47,999 nucleotides of DNA from NCBI GenBank assembly GCA_017443405.1, contig JAFRXS010000206.1:1-47999 (forward strand), written 5' to 3'. This document shows positions 41,171-47,999 of the stretch, in pieces. The translations under genes and the position numbers were made by a program. Origin of the DNA: Clostridia bacterium (GTDB taxonomy: Bacteria > Bacillota > Clostridia > Oscillospirales > Acutalibacteraceae). The first letter of the stretch is position 1. Every line of letters starts with the position of its first letter. The notes below the pieces were generated by a model. The model had not been told where the DNA came from. It worked only from the letters and a program-made list of their open reading frames with translations, and ran no database searches.

Positions 41171-42394
41171 TTATTCAAGTATGAGTTTTACGAATATCTT
41201 TTTGCCCTTTTTGATGATCATCCCCGCGCGAAGGTCGTTTTCTGCGATCTCTGCGGTCATATCGGTGACCTTTTTGTCGTCGAGGCTTATGCCGCCCTGC
41301 TGGATGAGGCGCCTTGCCTCGCCGTTGGACTTCGCGAGGCCGGCTTTGACCATGACGTCGAGAAGGCGTATCTTCCCGTCCGTGAGATCGTCTGCGGTGA
41401 ACTCGCAGGTGGGCATATTCTCACAGCTGCCGGAGCCCGCGAAGATCGATCTTGCCGCCGACTGCGCCTTTTCTGCTTCTTCTTTGCCGTGGACGGAGGA
41501 CGTGACCTCATAGGCGAGCCTTTCCTTGACCTTGTTGAGCTCGCTGCCTTCCGCCTTCGCGTACTCTTCGATCTCCTCGAGAGGGACGAAGGTGAGCATT
41601 TTAAGGCATTTGATGACGTCGGCGTCGTCTACGTTCCTCCAGTACTGGTAGAAGTCGTAGGGCGAGGTCTTGTCCGGGTCGAGCCAAACGGCGCCGCCCT
41701 CGGTCTTGCCCATCTTCTTGCCGTCGCTCTTGAGCAGCAGGTTGAAGGTCATACCGGCGACCTCGCGGCGGTCCGCTCTGCGGTTGAGCTCCACGCCGCC
41801 GATGATATTGCTCCACTGGTCGTCGCCGCCGAGCTCAAGACGGCAGTCGTAATTGCGGGCGAGATACAGGAAGTCGTAGCTCTGCATAAGCATGTAGTTG
41901 AGCTCGAAGAAGGTCAGACCGCGCTCCATGCGCTGCTTGTAGCACTCCGCCGCGAGCATGCGATTGACGGAGAAATGCACGCCTATCTCGCGCAGGAACT
42001 GTATGTAGTTGAGGTCGAGCAGCCAGTCCGCGTTGTTGACCATTATCGCCTTGCCGTCCGAAAAGTCGATCAGACGCGACATCTGATGCTTGAAGCATTC
42101 GATGTTGTGGTCTATCTGCTCGCGTGTGAGCATCTTTCTCATATCGGATTTGCCCGACGGGTCGCCGATCATGCCCGTGCCGCCGCCGAACAGCGCCATG
42201 GGGACGTGGCCGGCTTTCTGCATGTGCGCCATGACCATGACCTGCACGAAGTGGCCGACGTGCAGACTGTCCGCGGTCGGGTCGAAGCCGATGTAGAACT
42301 TGATGCTGTCCTTCGTCAGCATTTTTTCCACAAAAGCCTCGTCCGTCATCTGGGCGATAAGGCCGCGGGCTTTGAGTTCTTCAAATACGTTCAT
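41171..42394 (-). CDS. tyrS: Tyrosyl-tRNA synthetase
   Basis: A 407-residue class I synthetase. The HIGH motif is HVGH, the KMSKS loop is KMGKT. Tyr-binding [15 protein letters not shown] and GGDDQW are present, and an S4 RNA-binding domain (about 335-400, [17 protein letters not shown]) ends the protein. No T-box leader is seen, since it lies 9 bases after lysC inside an operon. Catalyses tyrosine attachment to tRNA-Tyr in the cytoplasm. Confidence 0.96.
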   Translation of the reverse strand: MNVFEELKARGLIAQMTDEAFVEKMLTKDSIKFYIGFDPTADSLHVGHFVQVMVMAHMQKAGHVPMALFGGGTGMIGDPSGKSDMRKMLTREQIDHNIECFKHQMSRLIDFSDGKAIMVNNADWLLDLNYIQFLREIGVHFSVNRMLAAECYKQRMERGLTFFELNYMLMQSYDFLYLARNYDCRLELGGDDQWSNIIGGVELNRRADRREVAGMTFNLLLKSDGKKMGKTEGGAVWLDPDKTSPYDFYQYWRNVDDADVIKCLKMLTFVPLEEIEEYAKAEGSELNKVKERLAYEVTSSVHGKEEAEKAQSAARSIFAGSGSCENMPTCEFTADDLTDGKIRLLDVMVKAGLAKSNGEARRLIQQGGISLDDKKVTDMTAEIAENDLRAGMIIKKGKKIFVKLILE

Positions 42395-42403
42395 GGTCTT
42401 ACC

Positions 42404-43615
42404 TCAGTTCTCTTCGGGAAAGAATTTCTTATGGATCGCGCTGACCGCCTTGTCCGCGTCGGCGGCGTCGAGCAGGACGGATATCTTAATCTCGCTCGTG
42501 GCTATCATGCGGATGTTCACGTTCTCCTCGTACAGCGCCTCGAACATCATGGCGGCGGCTCCGGGGTGGGATTCCATTCCCGCGCCGACGACGGAGACCT
42601 TCGCGCCGGACATATCGCACTCTATCTTAAGGTCGGCGAGCTCTTTTATCGAGCTGCGCAGAGTTTCCATCGCGAGCTCGGCGTATTCCTTTTTGCAGGT
42701 GAATATGATGTCCTTCGTGCTGTTTCTGCCGATGGACTGAAGGATGATATCTATGTTGATGTTCTTCGATGCGAGCTTCGAGAATATTTTGAAGGCTATT
42801 CCCGGTGTGTCGGGCAGCGCGATTATGGATATGCTCGCGACATCCGTGTCTTTGGTCACGCCCCTGATAAGCATTTTCTCCATTGAGATCACTTCCTTGA
42901 CTATTGTTCCCGGTTTGCGGGTTATCGTGGAGATTATTTCAAGCTCGACGCTGTATTTCTTTGCCATTTCGACAGCGCGGTTGTTGAGCACCTGCGCGCC
43001 GAGCGTGGCGAGCTCGAGCATTTCGTCGTAGGTTATCTCGTCCAGCTTCCTTGCTCCCGGCACCTTGCGCGGGTCGGCTGTCAGTATGCCGTCAACGTCC
43101 TTATAGAAACGGCACCTGTCGGCGTGAAGGGACGCCGCGAGCGCGACTGCCGAAGTGTCCGAGCCGCCTCTGCCGAGAGTGGTTATATCGTCGTACTTGT
43201 TGATCCCCTGGAAGCCGGCGACGATGACTATCTTGTTCTTGCCCAGCTCCTCCCTTACTCTTGACGTATCTATGTTCTTGATGCGCGCCGAGCCGTAGTT
43301 GGAGTCGGTCATGAAGCCCGCCTGCCAGCCGAGAAGAGCGACGACGGGAAAGCGCCTCGCCTCTATCGCCATCGCGAGAAGCGCGGCGGACATCTGCTCG
43401 CCGGCGGACTCGAGCATATCCATCTCGCGTTTGGAGGCTTTGGGATTTATCTCGTTCGCTTTAGCTATGAGGTCGTCCGTCGTGTCGCCCTGGGCGGAAA
43501 CGACGGCGACGACGCTGTTTCCCTCTTCGTAGCAGTCGGTTATTATTTCGGCGACGTGCCTGACGCATTCTGCGTCCGCGACGGAGCTTCCTCCGAATTT
43601 CATTACAATAAGCAT
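42404..43615 (-). CDS. lysC: Aspartate kinase
   Basis: A 403-residue enzyme, first step of the aspartate family pathway. The kinase signature VMKFGGSSVADAE and the Asp/Glu motif FYKDVDGILTADPR are clear. Two C-terminal ACT-type regulatory domains start near residue 265 (IALPDTPGIAFKIFSKL and VSVVGAGMESHPGAAAMMFEAL), indicating feedback control by lysine and/or threonine. GAGGTG precedes the ATG. It lies 12 bases after hom. Confidence 0.95.
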   Translation of the reverse strand: MLIVMKFGGSSVADAECVRHVAEIITDCYEEGNSVVAVVSAQGDTTDDLIAKANEINPKASKREMDMLESAGEQMSAALLAMAIEARRFPVVALLGWQAGFMTDSNYGSARIKNIDTSRVREELGKNKIVIVAGFQGINKYDDITTLGRGGSDTSAVALAASLHADRCRFYKDVDGILTADPRKVPGARKLDEITYDEMLELATLGAQVLNNRAVEMAKKYSVELEIISTITRKPGTIVKEVISMEKMLIRGVTKDTDVASISIIALPDTPGIAFKIFSKLASKNINIDIILQSIGRNSTKDIIFTCKKEYAELAMETLRSSIKELADLKIECDMSGAKVSVVGAGMESHPGAAAMMFEALYEENVNIRMIATSEIKISVLLDAADADKAVSAIHKKFFPEEN

Positions 43616-43627
43616 AAACGCACCTCT

Positions 43628-44668
43628 TTAAACGTCGGCTATCTCGAGAGCGGACGCGTTGCCGCTGACGGTGTAGCCGGGTTCGCTGTCCTCCCAGCCG
43701 AAGAATTTTCTGGTCCCGACGTGCTTGCAGCAGTCTATCACGTCCGCGATGACCGCGCTCGCTGTCGGCATCTTGCCCGCGCCCCTGCCGTAGAACATGA
43801 CGTCCTCGGTCGCGTTGCCCTTGACGAGTATCGCGTTATATACGCCGCTGACGGGGGCGAGAGGGGAGGTCTTTCTGATGAACGCCGGCCTGACTTCAAC
43901 GTCTATCCTGCCGTCGCGCAGCTTCTCCGCCGTGGCGAGCAGCTTGACGACGCAGCCCTGTTCGGCGGCGCGCTTTACGTCCGCTTCCGTCACTCCGGAG
44001 ATACCTATGGGCTTGACGTCCTTGGGGTAAACGTGCTTGCCGAACGCGAGCGACGCCAGGATGCTGATCTTTCTCGCGGTGTCGATGCCGTCGATATCGG
44101 AGGACGGATCGCGCTCCGCGTAGCCCCTGTCCTGCGCCTCTCTGAGCGCCGCCTCGAACGAAACGCCGTTTTCAAACATCCTCGTGAGGATATAGTTTGT
44201 CGTCCCGTTCAGGATGCCCGCTATCTTGCCGAACTCATTAGCCGCGAGGCACTGGCTAATAGGTCTGATTATCGGGATGCCGCCGCCGACGGAGGCTTCG
44301 AACAGGAAATTGACGTTTTTGCTCTCGGCGAGCCTCAGAAGCTGACAGCCTTTTTCGGCAACGAGCTCCTTGTTGGAGGTGACGACGCTTTTGCCCGCCT
44401 CAAGACATGCGGAAACGAACTCGTAAGCGGGATGAATGCCGCCCATGGTCTCGACGACGATGCCGGTTTGATCGTCGTTCAGTATATCGTTGAAATCGTG
44501 CGTGAGTATCGGCTCGTAAGGCGAACCGGGGAAATCGCGCAGATCGAGGATATGCGTCAGCTCCAGGCTGTCCTGCATGCTGTTTTTCAGAATATGGTCA
44601 TGGTTCTCCCTGAGGAGCTCTGCGGCGCCGGACCCGACCGTTCCGAAGCCCATTATGGCGATATTCAA
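43628..44668 (-). CDS. hom: Homoserine dehydrogenase without ACT domain
   Basis: A 346-residue NAD(P)-dependent enzyme reducing aspartate semialdehyde to homoserine, leading to methionine and threonine. The nucleotide-binding IMGFGTVGSGAAEL starts the protein, followed by TSNKELVAEKG, EASVGGGIPIIRP and the GILNGTTNYIL signature. It ends around where the catalytic domain ends, with no C-terminal ACT domain, unlike the ~430-residue Bacillus-type enzyme. The start is uncertain: TTG 44668 has AGGGGTG spaced 6 bases upstream; GTG 44677 would overlap the PPC stop (GTGA) but has no ribosome binding site. Confidence 0.93.
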   Translation of the reverse strand: MNIAIMGFGTVGSGAAELLRENHDHILKNSMQDSLELTHILDLRDFPGSPYEPILTHDFNDILNDDQTGIVVETMGGIHPAYEFVSACLEAGKSVVTSNKELVAEKGCQLLRLAESKNVNFLFEASVGGGIPIIRPISQCLAANEFGKIAGILNGTTNYILTRMFENGVSFEAALREAQDRGYAERDPSSDIDGIDTARKISILASLAFGKHVYPKDVKPIGISGVTEADVKRAAEQGCVVKLLATAEKLRDGRIDVEVRPAFIRKTSPLAPVSGVYNAILVKGNATEDVMFYGRGAGKMPTASAVIADVIDCCKHVGTRKFFGWEDSEPGYTVSGNASALEIADV

Positions 44669-44673
44669 ATCAT

Positions 44674-46506
44674 TCACCCCTGAGTCTTGATAATTTCTAC
44701 CGTATAGCGTCTCGGGCTGAAATGCAGTCCCGAGGATATTTTGACATAGTATTTGCCCGGTTCGAGCAGCAGGACGTCCGAGCGGCGGTTGCCGTCGTGA
44801 TAGAGCGAGTCGAAGCCCGTCAGTTTTTCGCCGTCCGCGTCAAGAACGTCTATGAGCCAGCCCTGTTCGGCGCCGTCTATCGCGGTGTGCGAGAACGAAA
44901 CGATGTATCCCGCGCTTTCTTCGACGGTGAAGCAGTACAGGTCCTCGTCGAAGTCGATGCCCGTAGTGACGATGCAGCCGCTTATCTGTTCCCCGACGGT
45001 TATCTCATCCGCGGCAGGCAGCGAGTTGTTGCGTTCGCTTTCCCAGCCGTCGAGAGCCGAATACTGTACGTTGAGCGTATAAGTGCCGTTGTTTATCAGC
45101 AGATTGTCCGCGTCGACTCTCAGATAATACCGACCTGCGTCGAGCCCGATATATGGCGAGACGACCGTCGTTTCGTTCAGCGCGGAATTCTGCGACCAGA
45201 CGACTTCGTTGCTTTCGTTATAAAGAAGGACGCGCCACGCGTCGCGGCTGCGCTCGTAGTCGTCGTGCTGCAAAGACACCGATACGATGCCCGACGCCGG
45301 GATGTCGAAATAAAACCAGTCCTTGTCGGTCGCCCCGAGCCTGTCGGATACGGAGCCCCTGACGGATACCGACCATCTGCTGAATTCGAGTCTGTTCGCC
45401 GTTTGGGGCGCGTCGTTGTACTCCGTTTCGTATCCCGCGGCGTCGCGGGTGTTGACCGTGACGGTGTACTCAGTGTAATTCGATATATTTGCCTTTACGC
45501 TGTAAAAGTAATTGCCCGCGGGGAGGCAGATGTCGCCGCTGAGGTTTTCCTCGTCCACGACAAGGGAGCGGTCGAAATAGTAGGAGTTGCCCTTTCCGTC
45601 GGTCAGCTCGAGCAGCCACGCGACGGTCTCTATCTTCTTCACGTCGTGCGCGAACCTTATGTTCACGACGGTCGTTTCGGTGAGCGTGAACATGAACCAG
45701 TCCTCATCCAGAAGACCGATGTTCGAGCTGACGCCGGTCACGGGGCGGTCGGTCATTATCTCGTTGTAGGCGAAGATATTGTCGTTTGGCTCCTGCTCGT
45801 AATAGCCTTCCGTGTCGGCTTTAAGGGTCAGGTCGAAATACTCGTCCGAAAACACGGTACCGCAGGTCGCCACTATAATGTAACTGCCGGGATAAAGACC
45901 GGTCAGGGCGGACAGACTGCTCTCCTCGCTCTGCGCGACGCTCTGCTTGCTCAGAAACCTGTAGGAGGTCTCGCCGGTATCTCCGCCGGCTTTGTAGACT
46001 TCATAAAGATAGAAGAACCAAAGATAACCCGCGCCCTCCTTCGCGCTGTGCGTCACGAGCGTCCTGACGCCTGCAGAAGTGTCGAGCGTGAAGGAGTAGA
46101 CTCTGCGGTCGTCCTTGTCCGTAAGACTGTCTTCGTTTATGACGCCCGGAGTTATGGGCACGGCGGTATAACCGAGTATCGTATCTCTCGAAGGCGGCGC
46201 CGCGGTCTCCTGCGCGGGGGCGGCGGCGGTGGTTCCGGCGCTCTCGGGCTGTGTTGCCGATATTTCCGCGACAGTCGTGATATCGGGGATATCCGGAACC
46301 GTTCGGGGCTCGGTAACTTCCGGAACGGTTTCCGTCAAAGCGGCTAAAGCCTGCGTCGCCGGCAATACGGTCGTAATATCCGGGAGAGTCGCCGCCGCCG
46401 TCGCCGCGGTATCGTTTCCGGCGTCGAGGGAGTTGACGGCTACCGCGCCCGCCGCGGCAAGCAGCAGACAGAGAAGCAGTATCAAAAGCCGTTTGCTCCC
46501 GTTCAT
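44674..46506 (-). CDS. Exported protein with tandem PPC-like repeats
   Basis: A 610-residue protein with a signal/anchor helix (residues 5-24), a long Thr/Ala/Pro-rich linker (about 30-115) and four tandem beta-sandwich units of roughly 110-120 residues. The units fit the bacterial pre-peptidase C-terminal (PPC) fold: each opens with an E-x-E-x-N-D/N turn (YEQEPNDN, YETEYNDA, WESERNN), has a DEDWF or DKDWFYF strand, and closes with a LPAGNYFYSV / LDAGRYYLRV / LEPGKYYVKI strand. No catalytic domain is attached. Probably an adhesion, binding or spacer protein at the surface. It sits between glyA and hom in an otherwise metabolic operon. Confidence 0.83.
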   Translation of the reverse strand: MNGSKRLLILLLCLLLAAAGAVAVNSLDAGNDTAATAAATLPDITTVLPATQALAALTETVPEVTEPRTVPDIPDITTVAEISATQPESAGTTAAAPAQETAAPPSRDTILGYTAVPITPGVINEDSLTDKDDRRVYSFTLDTSAGVRTLVTHSAKEGAGYLWFFYLYEVYKAGGDTGETSYRFLSKQSVAQSEESSLSALTGLYPGSYIIVATCGTVFSDEYFDLTLKADTEGYYEQEPNDNIFAYNEIMTDRPVTGVSSNIGLLDEDWFMFTLTETTVVNIRFAHDVKKIETVAWLLELTDGKGNSYYFDRSLVVDEENLSGDICLPAGNYFYSVKANISNYTEYTVTVNTRDAAGYETEYNDAPQTANRLEFSRWSVSVRGSVSDRLGATDKDWFYFDIPASGIVSVSLQHDDYERSRDAWRVLLYNESNEVVWSQNSALNETTVVSPYIGLDAGRYYLRVDADNLLINNGTYTLNVQYSALDGWESERNNSLPAADEITVGEQISGCIVTTGIDFDEDLYCFTVEESAGYIVSFSHTAIDGAEQGWLIDVLDADGEKLTGFDSLYHDGNRRSDVLLLEPGKYYVKISSGLHFSPRRYTVEIIKTQG

Positions 46507-46522
46507 TTATGTGAAAAGCTCC

Positions 46523-47770
46523 TTAATAGATCGGATGAGCCGCGCAGAGTCCCGCGACCCTTGCGGCGACGCTGTCCTTAAGGTTTTCGTAATCAAAGAC
46601 ACAGTCCGCTATGCACTCCGCGACGGCAGCGCATTCCGCCGCGTCGAAGCCGCGCGTGGTGATAGCCGGAGTGCCGATACGTATCCCGCTCGTGACGGAG
46701 TGGGGCAGCGGATCGTTGGGAACGGAGTTCTTGTTGACGGTTATCCTGACGGAATCGAGCCTTGCTTCAAGCTCCTTGCCCGTCACGTTCGTGCCCTGAA
46801 GATCGATGAGGATAAGGTGATTGTCCGTACCGCCGGAGACCATATTTATGCCCCTGGCTTTGAAAACCTCCGCCATGGCTGCGGCGTTAGTCGTGATATT
46901 CTTCGCGTAGATTTTAAATTCCGGACGAAGCGCTTCGCCGAAACAGACCGCCTTCGACGCGAGAACGTGCATGAGCGGACCGCCCTGCGAACCGGGGAAC
47001 ACGGCTTTGTCGATCGCCTTGGCGTATTCCTCTTTGCAGAGGATGATGCCGCCGCGCGGACCGCGAAGGGTCTTGTGCGTGGTGGACGTGACGACGTCGG
47101 CGTAAGGTACGGGCGAGGGATGGACTCCCGCGGCGACGAGACCTGCGATATGCGCCATATCGACCATGAACAGAGCGCCGACGGATCTCGCTATGGAGGC
47201 GATCCTCTCGAAATCGATGAATCTCGGGTAGGCGGAAGCGCCGGCTACGATGAGTTTCGGCGAATTCTCGCGAGCGGACTTTTCAAGCGCTTCGTAATCT
47301 ATATATCCGTCGGCGTCAAGGCCGTAGGAAACGAAGTTATATATCTTGCCCGAGAAATTGACGGGGCTGCCGTGCGTGAGGTGACCGCCCTCGTTGAGGC
47401 TCATGCCCATGACCGTATCGCCCGGGTTAATGAGGGCGAAATACACCGCCATGTTCGCCTGCGAGCCGGAATGCGGCTGAACGTTGGCGTGATCGGCGCC
47501 GAAAAGCTCGCGGCAGCGGTCGCGCGCGAGGTTCTCGATAAGGTCGACCTTTTCGCAGCCTCCGTAGTAGCGTCTTCCGGGATAACCCTCGGCGTATTTG
47601 TTGGTCAGTACGCTCGCCATCGCCGCCATGACGGCAGGGGAGGCTATGTTCTCGGACGCAATCAGTTCGATGTTGTTCTTCTCTCTCTCGAGTTCAAGAT
47701 CGATAGCCGAAGCCACCTCGGGATCGGAAGCGGAAAGAAATCCGGAAGCATTGAAAAGATCCTCATACAT
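46523..47770 (-). CDS. glyA: Serine hydroxymethyltransferase
   Basis: A 415-residue PLP enzyme interconverting serine and glycine with tetrahydrofolate. The PLP-lysine K233 lies in [47 protein letters not shown] and [13 protein letters not shown] are also diagnostic. ATG 47770 is chosen over GTG 47779 because AAGGTG is 6 bases upstream. It heads a minus-strand operon with the PPC protein, hom, lysC and tyrS from the promoter at 47828-47856. Confidence 0.97.
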   Translation of the reverse strand: MYEDLFNASGFLSASDPEVASAIDLELEREKNNIELIASENIASPAVMAAMASVLTNKYAEGYPGRRYYGGCEKVDLIENLARDRCRELFGADHANVQPHSGSQANMAVYFALINPGDTVMGMSLNEGGHLTHGSPVNFSGKIYNFVSYGLDADGYIDYEALEKSARENSPKLIVAGASAYPRFIDFERIASIARSVGALFMVDMAHIAGLVAAGVHPSPVPYADVVTSTTHKTLRGPRGGIILCKEEYAKAIDKAVFPGSQGGPLMHVLASKAVCFGEALRPEFKIYAKNITTNAAAMAEVFKARGINMVSGGTDNHLILIDLQGTNVTGKELEARLDSVRITVNKNSVPNDPLPHSVTSGIRIGTPAITTRGFDAAECAAVAECIADCVFDYENLKDSVAARVAGLCAAHPIY

Positions 47771-47799
47771 TGCTGTCACCTTGCCCTGTAATTATTGCG

Positions 47800-47813
47800 T
47801 ATATTTATACGTA
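47800..47813. promoter_or_regulatory. Palindrome in the glyA leader
   Basis: CGTATA-TT-TATACG, a perfect 6-bp inverted repeat between the glyA promoter and start codon. It could be an operator or a small mRNA hairpin. Confidence 0.25.
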
Positions 47814-47827
47814 TCCATTAACGCTTT

Positions 47828-47856
47828 ATTTTATCACAGTAAAGTAAAAAATACAA
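47828..47856 (-). promoter_or_regulatory. glyA operon promoter
   Basis: Minus strand TTGTAT (47856-47851), a 17-base spacer, TAAAAT (47833-47828). Confidence 0.65.
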
Positions 47857-47895
47857 CTTTTTATATCAAAATAAAGAAATTAGGCGATTTGTAAA

Positions 47896-47923
47896 AAAAT
47901 CCCGCCCTCTCGGGCGGGATTTT
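47896..47923 (-). terminator. Strong terminator of the dockerin gene running off the window
   Basis: A perfect 12-bp stem AAAATCCCGCCC (47896-47907) / GGGCGGGATTTT (47912-47923). On the minus strand seven T follow the left arm, just after the stop at 47942. Confidence 0.9.
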
Positions 47924-47941
47924 GAAAAATGTGAAAACGGA

Positions 47942-47999
47942 TCAGCTCAGTTCGGGCATTTTATCGAGCTTTGCCGCTATGCGCAGCGCGATCCTCGCG
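47942..47999 (-). CDS. C-terminus of a dockerin-containing protein (partial)
   Basis: The minus strand is open from the window edge to a TGA at 47944-47942, encoding ARIALRIAAKLDKMPELS. This matches the second half of a dockerin repeat as seen in the other dockerins of the window (DARRILRLAAKLD, DARLVLRTAAQL). A strong terminator follows the stop. The rest of the gene lies outside the window. Confidence 0.72.
   Translation of the reverse strand, partial: ARIALRIAAKLDKMPELS

Noticed and set aside
44722..46347. A 541-residue plus-strand frame opposite the PPC protein
   Set aside because: No start context, no recognisable domain, and it is antisense to a protein with four clear repeats.
47780..47893. 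A glycine riboswitch upstream of glyA
   Set aside because: The leader is short and AT-rich, with only one small palindrome; the conserved glycine aptamer core is absent.
1..47999. CRISPR arrays, tRNA or rRNA genes, insertion sequences or prophage
   Set aside because: I found no regularly spaced direct repeats, no cloverleaf-like or rRNA sequence, and no transposase, integrase or phage structural gene.

Overview
The window is a GC-rich, densely packed bacterial chromosome segment that reads as a Gram-positive, gut-type Clostridia (Oscillospirales/Christensenellales-like; inferred from gene content, no rRNA present). Supporting signs are AGGAGG-type ribosome binding sites, frequent TTG/GTG starts, sigma-A promoters (TTGACA-17-TAAAAT), Mini-ribonuclease III, class B sortases, a PASTA domain, dockerin domains, a SpoIID-type domain and many lipobox or Sec signal peptides. 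I saw no rRNA, tRNA, CRISPR array, insertion sequence or prophage.

Layout. 1-4384: two metallophosphoesterases, a small E/T-rich lipoprotein, a secreted LCAT-like lipase and a 75-residue orphan. 4435-9354: obgE, mrnC, a GPH-type sugar symporter, folE and a radical SAM gene, co-directional. 9355-12928 (minus): a second secreted LCAT-like lipase, a Y-family DNA polymerase and a YolD-like mini-protein. 13060-15785: nucleoside hydrolase, GH16 glucanase and a serine hydrolase. 15855-21164 (minus): asnA, a TIM-barrel isomerase, an EamA transporter, an AI-2E family protein and a lipoprotein. 21352-23426: a dockerin protein and a second TIM-barrel isomerase. 23560-27008 (minus): a secreted beta-helix/dockerin protein and a geranylgeranyl-reductase-like flavoprotein. 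27207-35637: FAD dehydrogenase, pncC, two class B sortases (one fused to PASTA), a decayed CinA-like protein, a dockerin protein with a circularly permuted SpoIID domain, and galE. 35706-37001 (minus): another reductase-like flavoprotein. 37064-41079 (minus): methylthioadenosine salvage (mtaD, purine nucleoside phosphorylase, mtnA) behind a carbohydrate-binding lipoprotein with a CTG start. 41171-47770 (minus): glyA, a PPC-repeat surface protein, hom, lysC and tyrS. 47942-47999: the C-terminus of another dockerin protein.

How they fit together. One theme is the cell surface: dockerins, sortases, PASTA, a SpoIID-like lytic domain, beta-helix and GH16 proteins, secreted lipases. The other is one-carbon, methionine and aspartate-family metabolism: glyA, hom, lysC, asnA and MTA salvage through methylthioinosine. 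The most unusual stretch is 29147-34610, where a sortase-PASTA fusion, a CinA-like protein without its active-site residues and a permuted SpoIID domain sit together in one apparent operon.
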